A DNA stretch of 64,000 bases from Bacillota bacterium (GCA_023411175.1 JAEYPB010000081.1:23086-87085); one strand, 5' to 3'. Shown: positions 43,211 through 52,326, counted from the stretch's first letter. The notes: generated from the letters alone by a model not told the origin. Numbers and translations: made by a program.

Positions 43211-43963
43211 ATGGCTACGCAAAGAAGAAAGGGCGCTAAGGGCAGACAGTCCGGCCTTGCCGGACTGGTGCTTTTTGCGCTTTTGGCGCTGGCGGTAGGT
43301 GTGCTGCTCAAAAGCCAGGTTTTCATCATCCGAAACATCGAAGTGGAGGGCGTTGAATCCGTCTCCGCCAACGAGGTGATCCGAAAGGCCGGACTGTCGC
43401 TGGGTCTCGGCATCTTTTCCGTGGATGAGAATCAGGTGCGCAAAAATTTTGAGCGCGAGGGGATCATCTCCTTTGACGCGCTTCAGCGCCGCCTGCCCGA
43501 TACAATCCGCCTGATCGTCCACGAGCGCGCGCGCCGCGCGGTGGTCAACTACCTGGGCGTCGCGGTGGTGATCGACGGCGAAGGCTATGTGATCGAGCAG
43601 TTGGGCGAAATGCCCGCTTACAACCTGACGGTGGTCACCGGCGTCCGAGCCACCAGCTATCAGGTGGGCAGAAAGATTCAGAGCGACGTGCCGCTGCAGG
43701 TGGAGTCAATGCTCAAGGTACTTGCGGCCATCGACGCGCAGGGCATGGCCGGGCGCGTATCGGAATTGAACGTCGCCGATCTGGACAATATGTACGTGAT
43801 GGAACAAGGCGGCATGCTGGTCAAAATTGGAGACGAGACGATGCTCAAGGAAAAGCTCTTGTGGATGCAGAGCGTGCTGGATCAGCAGCTCTACCCACAG
43901 GGCACGAACACCGGCACGCTGGACGTTTCCAGCGGCTCAAGTGCCGTATATGTGGAGGGCTGA
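43211..43963 (+). CDS. ftsQ: FtsQ/DivIB-type cell division protein
   Basis: A 250-residue bitopic divisome protein: short basic cytoplasmic tail, membrane helix (about 17-37), POTRA domain (IRNIEVEGVESVSANEVIRKAGL) and a beta domain. RLPDTIRLIVHERARRAVVNY is the FtsQ signature. It lies nine bases after murA. A 165-base gap with an inverted repeat separates it from ftsA. Confidence 0.9.
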   Translation: MATQRRKGAKGRQSGLAGLVLFALLALAVGVLLKSQVFIIRNIEVEGVESVSANEVIRKAGLSLGLGIFSVDENQVRKNFEREGIISFDALQRRLPDTIRLIVHERARRAVVNYLGVAVVIDGEGYVIEQLGEMPAYNLTVVTGVRATSYQVGRKIQSDVPLQVESMLKVLAAIDAQGMAGRVSELNVADLDNMYVMEQGGMLVKIGDETMLKEKLLWMQSVLDQQLYPQGTNTGTLDVSSGSSAVYVEG

Positions 43964-44003
43964 TTCCCCCAAACGCGGTTTTGAAGCGCTTTGGTGGGTG
44001 AAA

Positions 44004-44067
44004 TTTGTTGAAAAGCGTTTATTTCTGGGAAAAACCCTTTTCAACAGGGCCTGAAACATGTATAATA
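44004..44067 (+). promoter_or_regulatory. Inverted repeat and promoter upstream of ftsA
   Basis: GTTGAAAAG (about 44007-44015) and CTTTTCAAC (about 44036-44044) form a perfect 9-bp inverted repeat around an inner GGG/CCC stem. The right arm overlaps the -35 area of a TATAAT sequence at about 44059-44064. It may be a terminator of the upstream transcript, an operator, or both. Confidence 0.45.
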
Positions 44068-44128
44068 CCCATAGTATGGATACGCATAATCGCAAACCGA
44101 TACGTGCAAGGCAGGCGATGATGAGTCT

Positions 44129-45337
44129 ATGAAGAATATAGCCGCGGCTGTGGATTTCGGTACTTCCAAGATCGTGACGCTTCTGGCCGAAAGCGGTGGC
44201 TTCAGCCGGTGCGACATCATCGGTTCGGGCACCGTTCCCTATGACGGCTATATGGACGGGCGCTGGAACGCACCGGACAAGCTCGCCCAGGCGATGCGCA
44301 GCGCCATCAGCGCTGCGGAGCTTGAGGGAAAAACCCACATTCGTGAGGTGTACGTTGGCGTACCCTGCGAGTATGTCCGAGTGCTGACCGCCGAAGCGGA
44401 GGTCAATATCACCGCGCCCGACGGCCGTGCTTCTGACGAAGACGTCAACCTTGTGCAGGACGCCGCGGCGGATCAGCTGCGCCTGATCGATCAGGTGGGC
44501 GTGATCATTCACCGCAGCCCTGCCTGGTTCAGGCTGGACGGCGGCAAAAAAACCATGTCGCCGGTGGGCCTTCGTGGAAGCGTGCTTCAGGCCAAGGTGG
44601 CCTTTATTCTGGCGGATCCGGCCTTCATCGATCAGGCGAACCAGCTCTTTGCCGAGCTGGGGCTGACGGTGATGGGCTTTCTGTCGCCGTCAATGGGCGA
44701 AAGCCTATTGCTCGTGCCGCTGGAGGACCGGGACCGGGCGGCGGTACTGATCGACGTGGGCTACCTCAACACCGAATTCTCCGTGGTTGAAGGCGACGCC
44801 ATCGTGTACCATGCGGTGCTGCCGATGGGCGGCGGGCACATTGCCGCAGACCTCGCCACCGACCTTGAAATCTCCATGCGCGCGGCCGAGCAGATCAAGC
44901 GGGAGTACATCTTCATTCCCGACGAGTTCGACCCGGCGGGCGATCCCGAGGTGCTCGACGACGAGGGCCGCAGGCTTTCCTTCCCGCGGGCATTCGTCCA
45001 GAAGAGCGTGGACCAGAGCGCGGGCGAGCTGGCCCGGATGATCGACTTGGCCATCAAGGAAGCCGCGTCGCTCATGGGGCCGCGCTCCCAGATTTTTGTC
45101 ACGGGCGGGGGCCTCGCGATGATGCGCGGAGGCCGGGAGTATCTGGCTGAAAAGCTGGGGCGCCCGGTGAAGATCCCGATGGCCAAGGCCGCGAAACTCA
45201 ACAGCCCCGTCTACGCCAGCGCGCTGGGGCTGGTCGATCTGGTATTTGACTCCATCGAGCAGCGTACCGCTCAGGATGACAGCCTGCCGGGCAGGCTTGC
45301 GGGCGGCCTCCGCGGGCTTTTAGGGAAAAAGGGTTAG
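44129..45337 (+). CDS. ftsA: Cell division protein FtsA
   Basis: FtsA (402 residues) is the actin-like protein that anchors FtsZ to the membrane. ATP-binding features are AAVDFGTSKIVTLLAE at the start, VLIDVGYLNTEFSVV and the FVTGGGLAMMRGG block. A C-terminal amphipathic helix (GRLAGGLRGLLGKKG) is the membrane anchor. Identity over the 1C domain is loose, so this FtsA is divergent, but the neighbour ftsZ settles the call. The start codon has only a weak ribosome site (GATGATGAG). Confidence 0.88.
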   Translation: MKNIAAAVDFGTSKIVTLLAESGGFSRCDIIGSGTVPYDGYMDGRWNAPDKLAQAMRSAISAAELEGKTHIREVYVGVPCEYVRVLTAEAEVNITAPDGRASDEDVNLVQDAAADQLRLIDQVGVIIHRSPAWFRLDGGKKTMSPVGLRGSVLQAKVAFILADPAFIDQANQLFAELGLTVMGFLSPSMGESLLLVPLEDRDRAAVLIDVGYLNTEFSVVEGDAIVYHAVLPMGGGHIAADLATDLEISMRAAEQIKREYIFIPDEFDPAGDPEVLDDEGRRLSFPRAFVQKSVDQSAGELARMIDLAIKEAASLMGPRSQIFVTGGGLAMMRGGREYLAEKLGRPVKIPMAKAAKLNSPVYASALGLVDLVFDSIEQRTAQDDSLPGRLAGGLRGLLGKKG

Positions 45338-45367
45338 CTTCAATACTGCAAGCGAGGGGGATGCCTT

Positions 45368-46627
45368 GTGCTGGAATTCGAAGTGGATAGCAACAATTTT
45401 GCATCAATTAAGGTCATCGGCGTCGGCGGAGCCGGCACCAACGCCGTCAATCGCATGGTGGAATCCGGTCTGCGCGGCGTCGATTTCATAGCGGTCAACA
45501 CCGATAAACAAGCGCTCGCGCTCTCCAAGGCCGAGACCAAAATTCAAATTGGCGAAAAGGTGACCAAGGGCCTCGGTGCGGGCGCAAAGCCCCAGGTCGG
45601 CCAGCAGGCCGCGGAGGAGAGCCGTGAGGAGATCGCGCAGGTCGTCAAGGGCGCGGACCTCGTGTTCGTCACCTGCGGCATGGGCGGTGGCACCGGCACC
45701 GGTGCCGCGCCGGTCATCGCCGAAATCGCTCGCAACATGGGCATCCTGACCATCGGCGTCGTCTCGAAGCCCTTCCTCTTTGAGGGCAGGCAGCGGATGA
45801 AGAACGCCGAGTCGGGCATTGAGCAGCTCAAGCTGGGCGTGGATACCCTTGTGGTCGTGCCGAACGACCGCCTCTTGCAGGTGGTCACCAAGGGCACCAC
45901 GATGACGGACGCCTTCCGCATCGCGGACGATACGCTTCGCCAGGGCATTCAGGGCATTTCCGACCTCATCGCAGTTCCCTCGCTGATCAACCTGGACTTC
46001 GCAGACGTCCGCTCGGTCATGGAATCCCGCGGCCTCGCCCACATGGGCATCGGCATCGGAAAGGGCGAAAACCGCATGGTCGACGCCGCGAAGAAGGCCA
46101 TCGCCAGCCCCATGCTGGAAACTTCCATAGACGGTGCGCGCGCGGTGCTCATCAACATCACCGGCGGCCCGTCCACCTCGATCATCGACATCAACGACGC
46201 CGCCCAGTTGATTACCCAGGCCGCCGATCCGGAGGCCAACATCATCTTCGGCGCGGACATCGACGAGTCGCTGGATGACGAGGTTCGCATCACCGTCATC
46301 GCCACCGGCTTTGACAAGCCCTTCCAGGACAGCGCCACGGGCAGGCGCGCACCGGCCGGACGCACCCAGGAGCGCGCGCCGGAACCCCAGCCGGAGCCGC
46401 AGCAGTCCTCTCGCGGTTATGACGCCTCCGACGTATCGCCGATCTTCTCCGGCGACAGGCCGCAGCGCGAGCGCTCTTATCTGGACGACATTCCGTCCTA
46501 CGAGCCCAAGCCGCAGCCGCAGTCGCAGCCCAGGGAGCGGGTCTACCAGGACAGGCCCTACGAGGATCAGCAGCAGCCGCGCCGCGGCTTTACCCCGGAC
46601 GTGCCCAACTTCCTGCGCCGCAAATAA
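45368..46627 (+). CDS. ftsZ: Cell division GTPase FtsZ
   Basis: FtsZ (419 residues) polymerises into the Z ring. The tubulin signature is GMGGGTGTGAAPV; IKVIGVGGAGTNAVNRMV is N-terminal and the T7 loop is NLDFADVRSVM. A variable Pro/Gln-rich linker (about 320-405) ends in the C-terminal peptide DVPNFLRRK that binds FtsA. GTG 45368 has GAGGGGG seven bases upstream. Confidence 0.98.
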   Translation: MLEFEVDSNNFASIKVIGVGGAGTNAVNRMVESGLRGVDFIAVNTDKQALALSKAETKIQIGEKVTKGLGAGAKPQVGQQAAEESREEIAQVVKGADLVFVTCGMGGGTGTGAAPVIAEIARNMGILTIGVVSKPFLFEGRQRMKNAESGIEQLKLGVDTLVVVPNDRLLQVVTKGTTMTDAFRIADDTLRQGIQGISDLIAVPSLINLDFADVRSVMESRGLAHMGIGIGKGENRMVDAAKKAIASPMLETSIDGARAVLINITGGPSTSIIDINDAAQLITQAADPEANIIFGADIDESLDDEVRITVIATGFDKPFQDSATGRRAPAGRTQERAPEPQPEPQQSSRGYDASDVSPIFSGDRPQRERSYLDDIPSYEPKPQPQSQPRERVYQDRPYEDQQQPRRGFTPDVPNFLRRK

Positions 46628-46639
46628 AGGTACATAAAT

Positions 46640-47025
46640 ACTTTGAGGCCCTCCGCTAAGGAGGGCCTCAGACTGTCAAAATACTGCGTCTTTTGACAGC
46701 GAAAAGCAAGTCCTGTGAATCGACGATTCACGGCCGGACTTGCATGCGAAAAGGAATGCAGCCTGCGACCGTACATGCTCGACCCACTTTTCGACATGGT
46801 CGCCTCGTGCGCTGTCGCTTCTGCGGCTCCCTGTCTCAAAGAACCTCCGCCTCGCTGGAAGCCGCCACCGGCGGCGCTCGGCTCCGGTTCCCCGGCTGCC
46901 TTTTTATCCGGGGGCTGCGGCCCCCGATACCCCTTAAGCCGGAACGGCTTGCACTTCTCCCTTTCTCGGACTGCACCTCTTTTTTCGACAGGCTAAGGCC
47001 CTCCGCTAAGGAGGGCCTTAAATAT
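46640..47025. repeat. Hairpin-ended non-coding repeat of about 380 bp
   Basis: Both ends carry the same hairpin core: arms GGCCCTCC and GGAGGGCC with loop GCTAA (46647-46667 and 46997-47017). The outermost pairs differ between the ends but still match (GA/TC on the left, TAA/TTA on the right). Next to them are inverted inner segments: CTGTCAAAA on the left (46673-46681, itself paired with TTTTGACAG 46691-46699) and TTTTTTCGACAG on the right. No reading frame in the body has a ribosome binding site. It looks like a non-autonomous mobile repeat; it may also serve as the ftsZ transcript end. Confidence 0.55.
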
Positions 47026-47401
47026 CTTATGCCCTTCGGTTTAGCGGCCTGACGTTGCGTGCGAACCGGAGGCGACGATCTCGTGACAGCGTTGCAGAAT
47101 TCATATTCATTTAGTGCATTTCATGTGTACGCGGTTTGGCTTGCCCTGCTGAAAAACGATGTTCTTCGGACTTTAAAAGATGAGCCATATAAATCTGGAA
47201 TGCCTCTCTGGAAAAATTGCGATGCCTCCAGCCCTTGTACACGCGCCTCGTTTTTGATATAATAGTGCACGTAACAGAGAATTCTCAATTCGGTACTAAA
47301 TTATTTATTCATATACGTCGATTGTCTGTTTTGCAAAAAGCGCATTCATTATTTTACAATCGATACCGATGTACCGATATTAAGTTGGAAAGGAAATGTG
47401 C
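47026..47401 (+). promoter_or_regulatory. AT-rich leader region with rnf promoter
   Basis: This stretch is much richer in A and T than its surroundings and has no convincing gene. TTGTAC (47235-47240) and TATAAT (47258-47263), 17 bases apart, form a clear promoter for rnfC. They leave a leader of about 130 bases containing a small inverted repeat (CGATTGT near 47319 and ACAATCG near 47357). No Rex or other known operator is recognised. Confidence 0.6.
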
Positions 47402-48730
47402 ATGAAAACCCATGACTTTCCGGGCGGAGTTCATCCCCGCGGCCCTTCGACGGAAGGGAAGCCAGCCGCAGAGAAGGCCATTCAAATTATGCCTGCCCCC
47501 GAATGCGTGGTGATACCCATGCTTCGGATTTCCGGCGCACAGCTCACCCCGCTGGTCAAGCGGGGCGATTTTGTTCGTCTGGGACAGAAGATCGGCGAAA
47601 GTGATGCCGTGAACAGCGCGCCGGTCCATGCCAGCGTTTCTGGCAAGGTGATCGCGGTGGAGCCGAGGCCGCACCCGAGCGGCAAGCGCACGATTCCGGC
47701 CGTGGTGATCGTGAACGACCACCAGGACACTTGGGACGACTCCTGCGTGCCGCTACAGAACCCCGACGACCTGTCCGGGGAAGAGCTTGCGCGCATTGCC
47801 CGGGAAAAAGGCGTGGTGGGCTTGGGTGGCGCGACGTTTCCGACCCACATCAAGCTCAATCCGCCCAAGCCGGCCGACATACTGATCATAAACGGCTCGG
47901 AATGCGAACCGCTGTTGTCCGCGGATTACCGGCTGATGGTGGAATGCGCGGACGCATTGATCGACGGCGTGCTGCTTGCCCGGCGGTCGGTGGGCGCGAA
48001 GCGCGTATATGTCGGCATCGAAAGCGACAGCCCCGAAGCGATCCGCGCGGTAAAGGCGGCGGCGAAGGGAACGGACATCGAGATCGTACCGCTGCCCACA
48101 CGGTACCCGCAGGGCGGTGAGCGGCAGCTCATCTACACCCTGACCGGCCGGAAGCTGTCCATGGCCGATCTGCCGTCGGACGCGGGTTGCGCGCTGATGA
48201 ACGTGGGCACAGCGGTGGCGCTGCACCGGGCGGTGCGGGAAGGGCGGCCGCTGATCGACCGGGTGGTCACCGTGGCGGGAGGCGCCGTGCGGGAGCCTGC
48301 GAATCTCGTGGCGCGCATCGGGACGAGCGTCGGGGATCTGATCGAGTACTGCGGCGGGTACCGGGAAGGCGGCGCGGGGAAGCTCATCGCCGGCGGCCCG
48401 ATGATGGGCGTCGCGCTGGCCAGCGATGAGGTGCCTATGATCGCGGGAACGTCGGGCGTGCTGGCGCTGACCGCAGACGAGGCGATTGTGCCCGAGCCGA
48501 GCGCCTGTATGCGCTGCGGGCGCTGCCATTATGTCTGCCCGATGAACCTACAGCCTTACGCCATCGACGCGGCCATCGCCGTTGAGAACGTGGGCCTCGC
48601 GGCCCGGTTCAATGCGCATGAGTGCATTGAGTGCGGCGCGTGCGTGTACATCTGCCCGGCCCGGAGGCATTTATTGCAGAACATTCGCCTGGCCAAGAAA
48701 CTGGTGCGCGGAAGCGCCGCGACAAGATAA
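47402..48730 (+). CDS. rnfC: Rnf complex subunit C (NADH-binding, Fe-S)
   Basis: RnfC (442 residues) is the peripheral subunit where NAD is reduced with electrons from ferredoxin. It has an FMN/NADH-binding region (GLGGATFPTHIKL, INGSECEPLLSADYRLM) and two 4Fe-4S motifs near the C-terminus (CMRCGRCHYVCPMN and CIECGACVYICPARRH). ATG 47402 follows GGAAAGGAAATG. It is the first gene of rnfCDGEAB, the standard clostridial order. Confidence 0.96.
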   Translation: MKTHDFPGGVHPRGPSTEGKPAAEKAIQIMPAPECVVIPMLRISGAQLTPLVKRGDFVRLGQKIGESDAVNSAPVHASVSGKVIAVEPRPHPSGKRTIPAVVIVNDHQDTWDDSCVPLQNPDDLSGEELARIAREKGVVGLGGATFPTHIKLNPPKPADILIINGSECEPLLSADYRLMVECADALIDGVLLARRSVGAKRVYVGIESDSPEAIRAVKAAAKGTDIEIVPLPTRYPQGGERQLIYTLTGRKLSMADLPSDAGCALMNVGTAVALHRAVREGRPLIDRVVTVAGGAVREPANLVARIGTSVGDLIEYCGGYREGGAGKLIAGGPMMGVALASDEVPMIAGTSGVLALTADEAIVPEPSACMRCGRCHYVCPMNLQPYAIDAAIAVENVGLAARFNAHECIECGACVYICPARRHLLQNIRLAKKLVRGSAATR

Positions 48731-48757
48731 CCGGCGCGGCCCGGCAGGAGGAAAGTT

Positions 48758-49756
48758 ATGAAATTGAACGTCTCCCCGTCTCCACACATCCGTGCGCCTC
48801 AGGATACGCGCTCTCTCATGCGCGGCGTGCTGATCGCGCTCGTGCCCGCCTGCACGGTGGGCGTTTACCGCTTTGGATACCGGGCGCTGATCGTGCTGGC
48901 GCTCACCACCGCCACCGCCGTCTTGACGGAGTGGCTGCTCCATCGACTGATGAAACGGCCGGCCACGGTCGGGGATCTGTCCGCCGCGGTCACCGGGCTG
49001 CTGCTCGGCATGAACCTGCCCGCAAGCGCGCCCTGGTGGATGTGCGTAGTGGGCTCGGTATTCGCGATCGGCCTTGTCAAGGTTCTGTTCGGCGGGCTCG
49101 GCAACAACTTTGTCAACCCGGCGCTGGCCGCGAGGGCATTCCTCTTGGCGAGCTTCCCGACCCGGATGACCGCGTGGACCGAGCCGGGAAATTCGCTTCT
49201 GGCCAACGCCGCCGACGCGGTTTCCACCGCGACGCCGCTGGCGCTTCTGAAGCAGGGCGGCGCGGCATTCGGCGCCTCAGGCGGCGCGGGGCCGGACCTT
49301 TTGCGCCTGCTCTTCGGCGATTCGGGCGGCGCAATCGGCGAGGTCAGCGCGCTGGCGCTCGCAATTGGTTTTGTGTGGCTGATCGTCTTCGGCGTGGCTT
49401 CGCCCCGCATTCCGCTTGTATACATTCTCACCGTGTTTGCCGGGACGGCGCTTCTGGGCGGCGGGGCAGCGGAGGGGGCCTATCCGGCTCTCGTAAACGG
49501 CGCGGCACATACGCTGTCCGGCGGGCTCTTCCTGGGCGCGCTCTTCATGGCGACCGACCCCACCACTTCACCCACCACCGCGATGGGCCAGTGGATCTAC
49601 GCGTTTGGCTGTGGGGCGCTGACGGTGGTTATACGCCTCTTCGGCGGGTATCCGGAAGGGGTAAGCTTCGCGATCCTCATCATGAACCTGTGCGTGCCGC
49701 TGATCGAGCGCGGCATGCGCGCGCGGTCCTTCGGGGAGGTGAGAACGCGTGCGTAA
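48758..49756 (+). CDS. rnfD: Rnf complex subunit D
   Basis: RnfD (332 residues) is an integral membrane subunit that carries FMN covalently and helps ion translocation. About nine hydrophobic helices are visible, with GGLGNNFVNPALAARAFL and the flavin-region segment MATDPTTSPTTAMGQW. AGGAGG precedes the ATG. It overlaps rnfG by eight bases. Confidence 0.95.
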   Translation: MKLNVSPSPHIRAPQDTRSLMRGVLIALVPACTVGVYRFGYRALIVLALTTATAVLTEWLLHRLMKRPATVGDLSAAVTGLLLGMNLPASAPWWMCVVGSVFAIGLVKVLFGGLGNNFVNPALAARAFLLASFPTRMTAWTEPGNSLLANAADAVSTATPLALLKQGGAAFGASGGAGPDLLRLLFGDSGGAIGEVSALALAIGFVWLIVFGVASPRIPLVYILTVFAGTALLGGGAAEGAYPALVNGAAHTLSGGLFLGALFMATDPTTSPTTAMGQWIYAFGCGALTVVIRLFGGYPEGVSFAILIMNLCVPLIERGMRARSFGEVRTRA

Positions 49757-50288
49757 GATGCTGCATCTGAGCGGGCGACTATTTCTGATCGCGCTTGTGG
49801 CGGGGCTCGCGCTGGGCGCGACCTACCACTTCACCAAGGAACCCATCGCCTACCAGCAGGCGATCGCCACCGCCGGGGCGCGCGCCACGGTGATTGAAGG
49901 CGTCGCGCTGCCCGACGAGGGCGCGGAGCTGACCGGAAGCGTCCGCGGCGCCTACGTTACGGAGGCGGGCGGGCGCGTGATCGAGGTCGCCGCAACCGGC
50001 TATGGCGGCGAATTTCTGGTAACGGTGGGCGTTTCGCCGGACGGCGCGATCACCGGCGTCAGCATCGGTGAAAACCAGGAGACGGTGGGTCTGGGCAAGA
50101 ACGCCGAAAAACCCGAATTCACCAATCAGTTCCTGCAGAAGAACGACCGGATTGAAGTGGTCAAGAGCGGCGCCTCAGGAAACCAGATCGACGCGCTGAC
50201 GGGCGCGACGATCACAACCCGGGCGGTGGCAGAGGCGGTCAACGAGGCGCGGGAATTCGCGCTCAAGCGGGGAGGTGCGGCGGGATGA
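49749..50288 (+). CDS. rnfG: Rnf complex subunit G (FMN-binding)
   Basis: RnfG (179 residues) has one N-terminal membrane helix and an outside FMN-binding domain. The covalent attachment site is the Thr-rich LTGATITTRAV segment near the C-terminus; GYGGEFLVTVGVSPDG and GENQETVGLG are typical. GTG 49749 or ATG 49758 may be used; GGGGAGG lies upstream. The stop overlaps rnfE (ATGA). Confidence 0.95.
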   Translation: MRKMLHLSGRLFLIALVAGLALGATYHFTKEPIAYQQAIATAGARATVIEGVALPDEGAELTGSVRGAYVTEAGGRVIEVAATGYGGEFLVTVGVSPDGAITGVSIGENQETVGLGKNAEKPEFTNQFLQKNDRIEVVKSGASGNQIDALTGATITTRAVAEAVNEAREFALKRGGAAG

Positions 50289-50947
50289 AATCCGTAAAAG
50301 TGTTCCTGAACGGTCTTTGGAAGGAAAACCCCACTTTCCGGATGCTTCTGGGCATGTGCCCGACGCTGGCGGTCTCCACAGCGGCCGTCAACGGCATTGG
50401 CATGGGACTTGCCGCGACGGTCGTGCTCACCTGTTCGAACGTGTTTGTGTCGCTGCTTCGCAACTTCATCCCGAACGAGGTGCGCATCCCGTCCTACGTG
50501 GTCATCATCGCGTCGTTCACCACCATCGTGCAGCTGCTTCTGAAGGCGTTTTTACCGGCTCTGGACGCGGCGCTGGGGCTTTACATCCCGCTGATCGTGG
50601 TCAACTGCATCATCCTCGCCCGGGCGGAGGCCTTCGCCAGCGGCAACGGCCCGTGGCTCAGCGCGGTGGACGGTCTGGGCATGGGGTTGGGCTTCACGCT
50701 GGCGCTGACGGTGTTCGCAGCCATCCGCGAGGTGATCGGCGCGGGCACGATCTTTGGCGTGGCCATCTTCGGCGGCCAGTACGAGCCGGTGATGATGGCG
50801 CTGATGGCCCCCGGCGGCTTCATCACGCTGGGGCTTCTGCTGGGCGCGATCAATTTCCTCTCCAAGAAGAAGAAAAAGGAGGTGCGGGTCGATGGATTAC
50901 ATTGTGCGGCTTGTCCTAATAGCGATCGGTGCGGCGCTGGTCAATAA
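50285..50947 (+). CDS. rnfE: Rnf complex subunit E
   Basis: RnfE (220 residues) is a six-helix membrane subunit of the pair RnfA/RnfE, with GMCPTLAVSTAAVNGIGMG at the first helix and LIVVNCIILARAEAF. Its last 18 codons run through the start of rnfA in another frame, giving a Cys-containing tail (LHCAACPNSDRC). The tail is not part of the usual family. Confidence 0.95.
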   Translation: MKSVKVFLNGLWKENPTFRMLLGMCPTLAVSTAAVNGIGMGLAATVVLTCSNVFVSLLRNFIPNEVRIPSYVVIIASFTTIVQLLLKAFLPALDAALGLYIPLIVVNCIILARAEAFASGNGPWLSAVDGLGMGLGFTLALTVFAAIREVIGAGTIFGVAIFGGQYEPVMMALMAPGGFITLGLLLGAINFLSKKKKKEVRVDGLHCAACPNSDRCGAGQ

Positions 50948-51479
50948 CTTTGTTTTGGTCAGGTTTTTGGGCATCTGCCCGTTCCTGGGCGTTTCGCAGA
51001 AGATCAAGTCCGCCGTCGGGATGGGCATGGCGGTGTCGTTCGTGATGGGCATGGCCTCCGCGCTGAGCTGGATGGTGCAGAAATGGGTGCTGGAGCCGCT
51101 GTCGATCGGCTTTATGCAGACCATCGCGTTCATTCTGGTGATTGCGGCGCTGGTGCAGTTTGTCGAGATGGTGCTCAAAAAGACCAACCCAGCGCTGTAC
51201 CGTGCGCTGGGCGTGTATCTTCCGCTGATTACCACCAACTGCGCGGTTCTGGGCGTGGCAATCCTCAACATCGAGAGCTCCTACGACCTTCTGGAGAGCA
51301 TCGTAAGCGGCGTATTCGGCGGTGTGGGGTTCACGATCGCGATCGTTCTGATGGCGGGCATCCGCGAGAAGCTGGAGAGCGCCTCGATTCCCGAGTGCAT
51401 GCGGGGCTTCCCGATCACGCTGGTGGCGGCGGGGCTGATGGCCATCGGCTTTCTGGGCTTTGCAGGACTGGGCGGCTAA
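50892..51479 (+). CDS. rnfA: Rnf complex subunit A
   Basis: RnfA (195 residues), six helices, pairs with RnfE; the two hold a membrane-embedded 2Fe-2S cluster. NNFVLVRFLGICPFLGVS and LITTNCAVLGVAILN carry the conserved Cys residues. It begins 56 bases before the end of rnfE, with AAAGGAGG inside the rnfE frame as its ribosome binding site. Confidence 0.96.
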   Translation: MDYIVRLVLIAIGAALVNNFVLVRFLGICPFLGVSQKIKSAVGMGMAVSFVMGMASALSWMVQKWVLEPLSIGFMQTIAFILVIAALVQFVEMVLKKTNPALYRALGVYLPLITTNCAVLGVAILNIESSYDLLESIVSGVFGGVGFTIAIVLMAGIREKLESASIPECMRGFPITLVAAGLMAIGFLGFAGLGG

Positions 51480-51507
51480 CGCACTTAGGACGTATTAGGA
51501 GGGCATT

Positions 51508-52326
51508 ATGTCGATCATATGGATCAGCGCGGCCGCCATTGCCGCCCTCGGCCTTGTGATGGGCGCGGCGCTGGCCGTGGCCGGGCGGTTCTTCTCGGTG
51601 GAAAGCGACGAGCGCGTGGAGAAGGTGCGCGCACTCCTTCCGGGCGCCAACTGCGGCGCCTGCGGCTACCCCGGCTGCGACGGCCTCGCGTCCGGCATCG
51701 TGCTGGAGGGCGCGCCGGTCAACGCGTGCACGGTCAATACTTCGGAAAACAACCTGAAGATTGCCGGGGTCATGGGCGTCGGCTCGGAGCAAATCAAACC
51801 GCTGACGGTGCACGTGCACTGCCGCGGCACCCGGGAAAACGCACCGCTGCAATTTAATTATCAGGGCCTGAACGACTGCCGCGCGGTTGACGCCATCGAC
51901 GACGGCGTCAAAAGCTGCCCATTCAGCTGCCTGGGGTTTGGGAATTGCGAGCGGGTTTGCCCCGTGAATGCGATCCAAATCATCGACGGGCTCTCCGTCA
52001 TCGACCACGAAAAGTGCATCACCTGCGGCAAATGCGTGGCCGAGTGCCCGCGCAACATCATCCGCCTGGTACCCGCGGACAGCGCTGTGCGCGTGGACTG
52101 CATGAACGTGCTCAAGGGAAAACTGGTCACCGAAAACTGCCAGGTGGGCTGCATCGGTTGCGGGCTCTGCGAAAAGGCCTGCGCCTACGGTGCGATTGAA
52201 ATGGTGAACGATCTGCCGGTCATCGATTACGATAAGTGCGTGCAGTGCATGGCCTGCGCGGACAAGTGCCCGCGAAAGATCATCTGGCCGAGAAGGCCTG
52301 GACCCAGCAGGGGAAAATCGGCGTAG
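51508..52326 (+). CDS. rnfB: Rnf complex subunit B (ferredoxin-type)
   Basis: RnfB (272 residues) accepts electrons from soluble ferredoxin. After a membrane helix comes the 4Fe-4S motif NCGACGYPGCDGLA, then several CxxCxxxCP-type clusters (CLGFGNCERVCP, CITCGKCVAECP, CIGCGLCEKAC, CVQCMACADKCP). It ends the operon and is followed by a strong terminator. Confidence 0.95.
   Translation: MSIIWISAAAIAALGLVMGAALAVAGRFFSVESDERVEKVRALLPGANCGACGYPGCDGLASGIVLEGAPVNACTVNTSENNLKIAGVMGVGSEQIKPLTVHVHCRGTRENAPLQFNYQGLNDCRAVDAIDDGVKSCPFSCLGFGNCERVCPVNAIQIIDGLSVIDHEKCITCGKCVAECPRNIIRLVPADSAVRVDCMNVLKGKLVTENCQVGCIGCGLCEKACAYGAIEMVNDLPVIDYDKCVQCMACADKCPRKIIWPRRPGPSRGKSA

Noticed and set aside
46693..47052. 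Short overlapping frames inside the repeat after ftsZ
   Set aside because: Three frames of similar length, none with a start site; the DNA is dominated by hairpins.
47059..47262. 67-codon frame in the AT-rich region before rnfC
   Set aside because: No ribosome binding site, and it runs into the rnf promoter.
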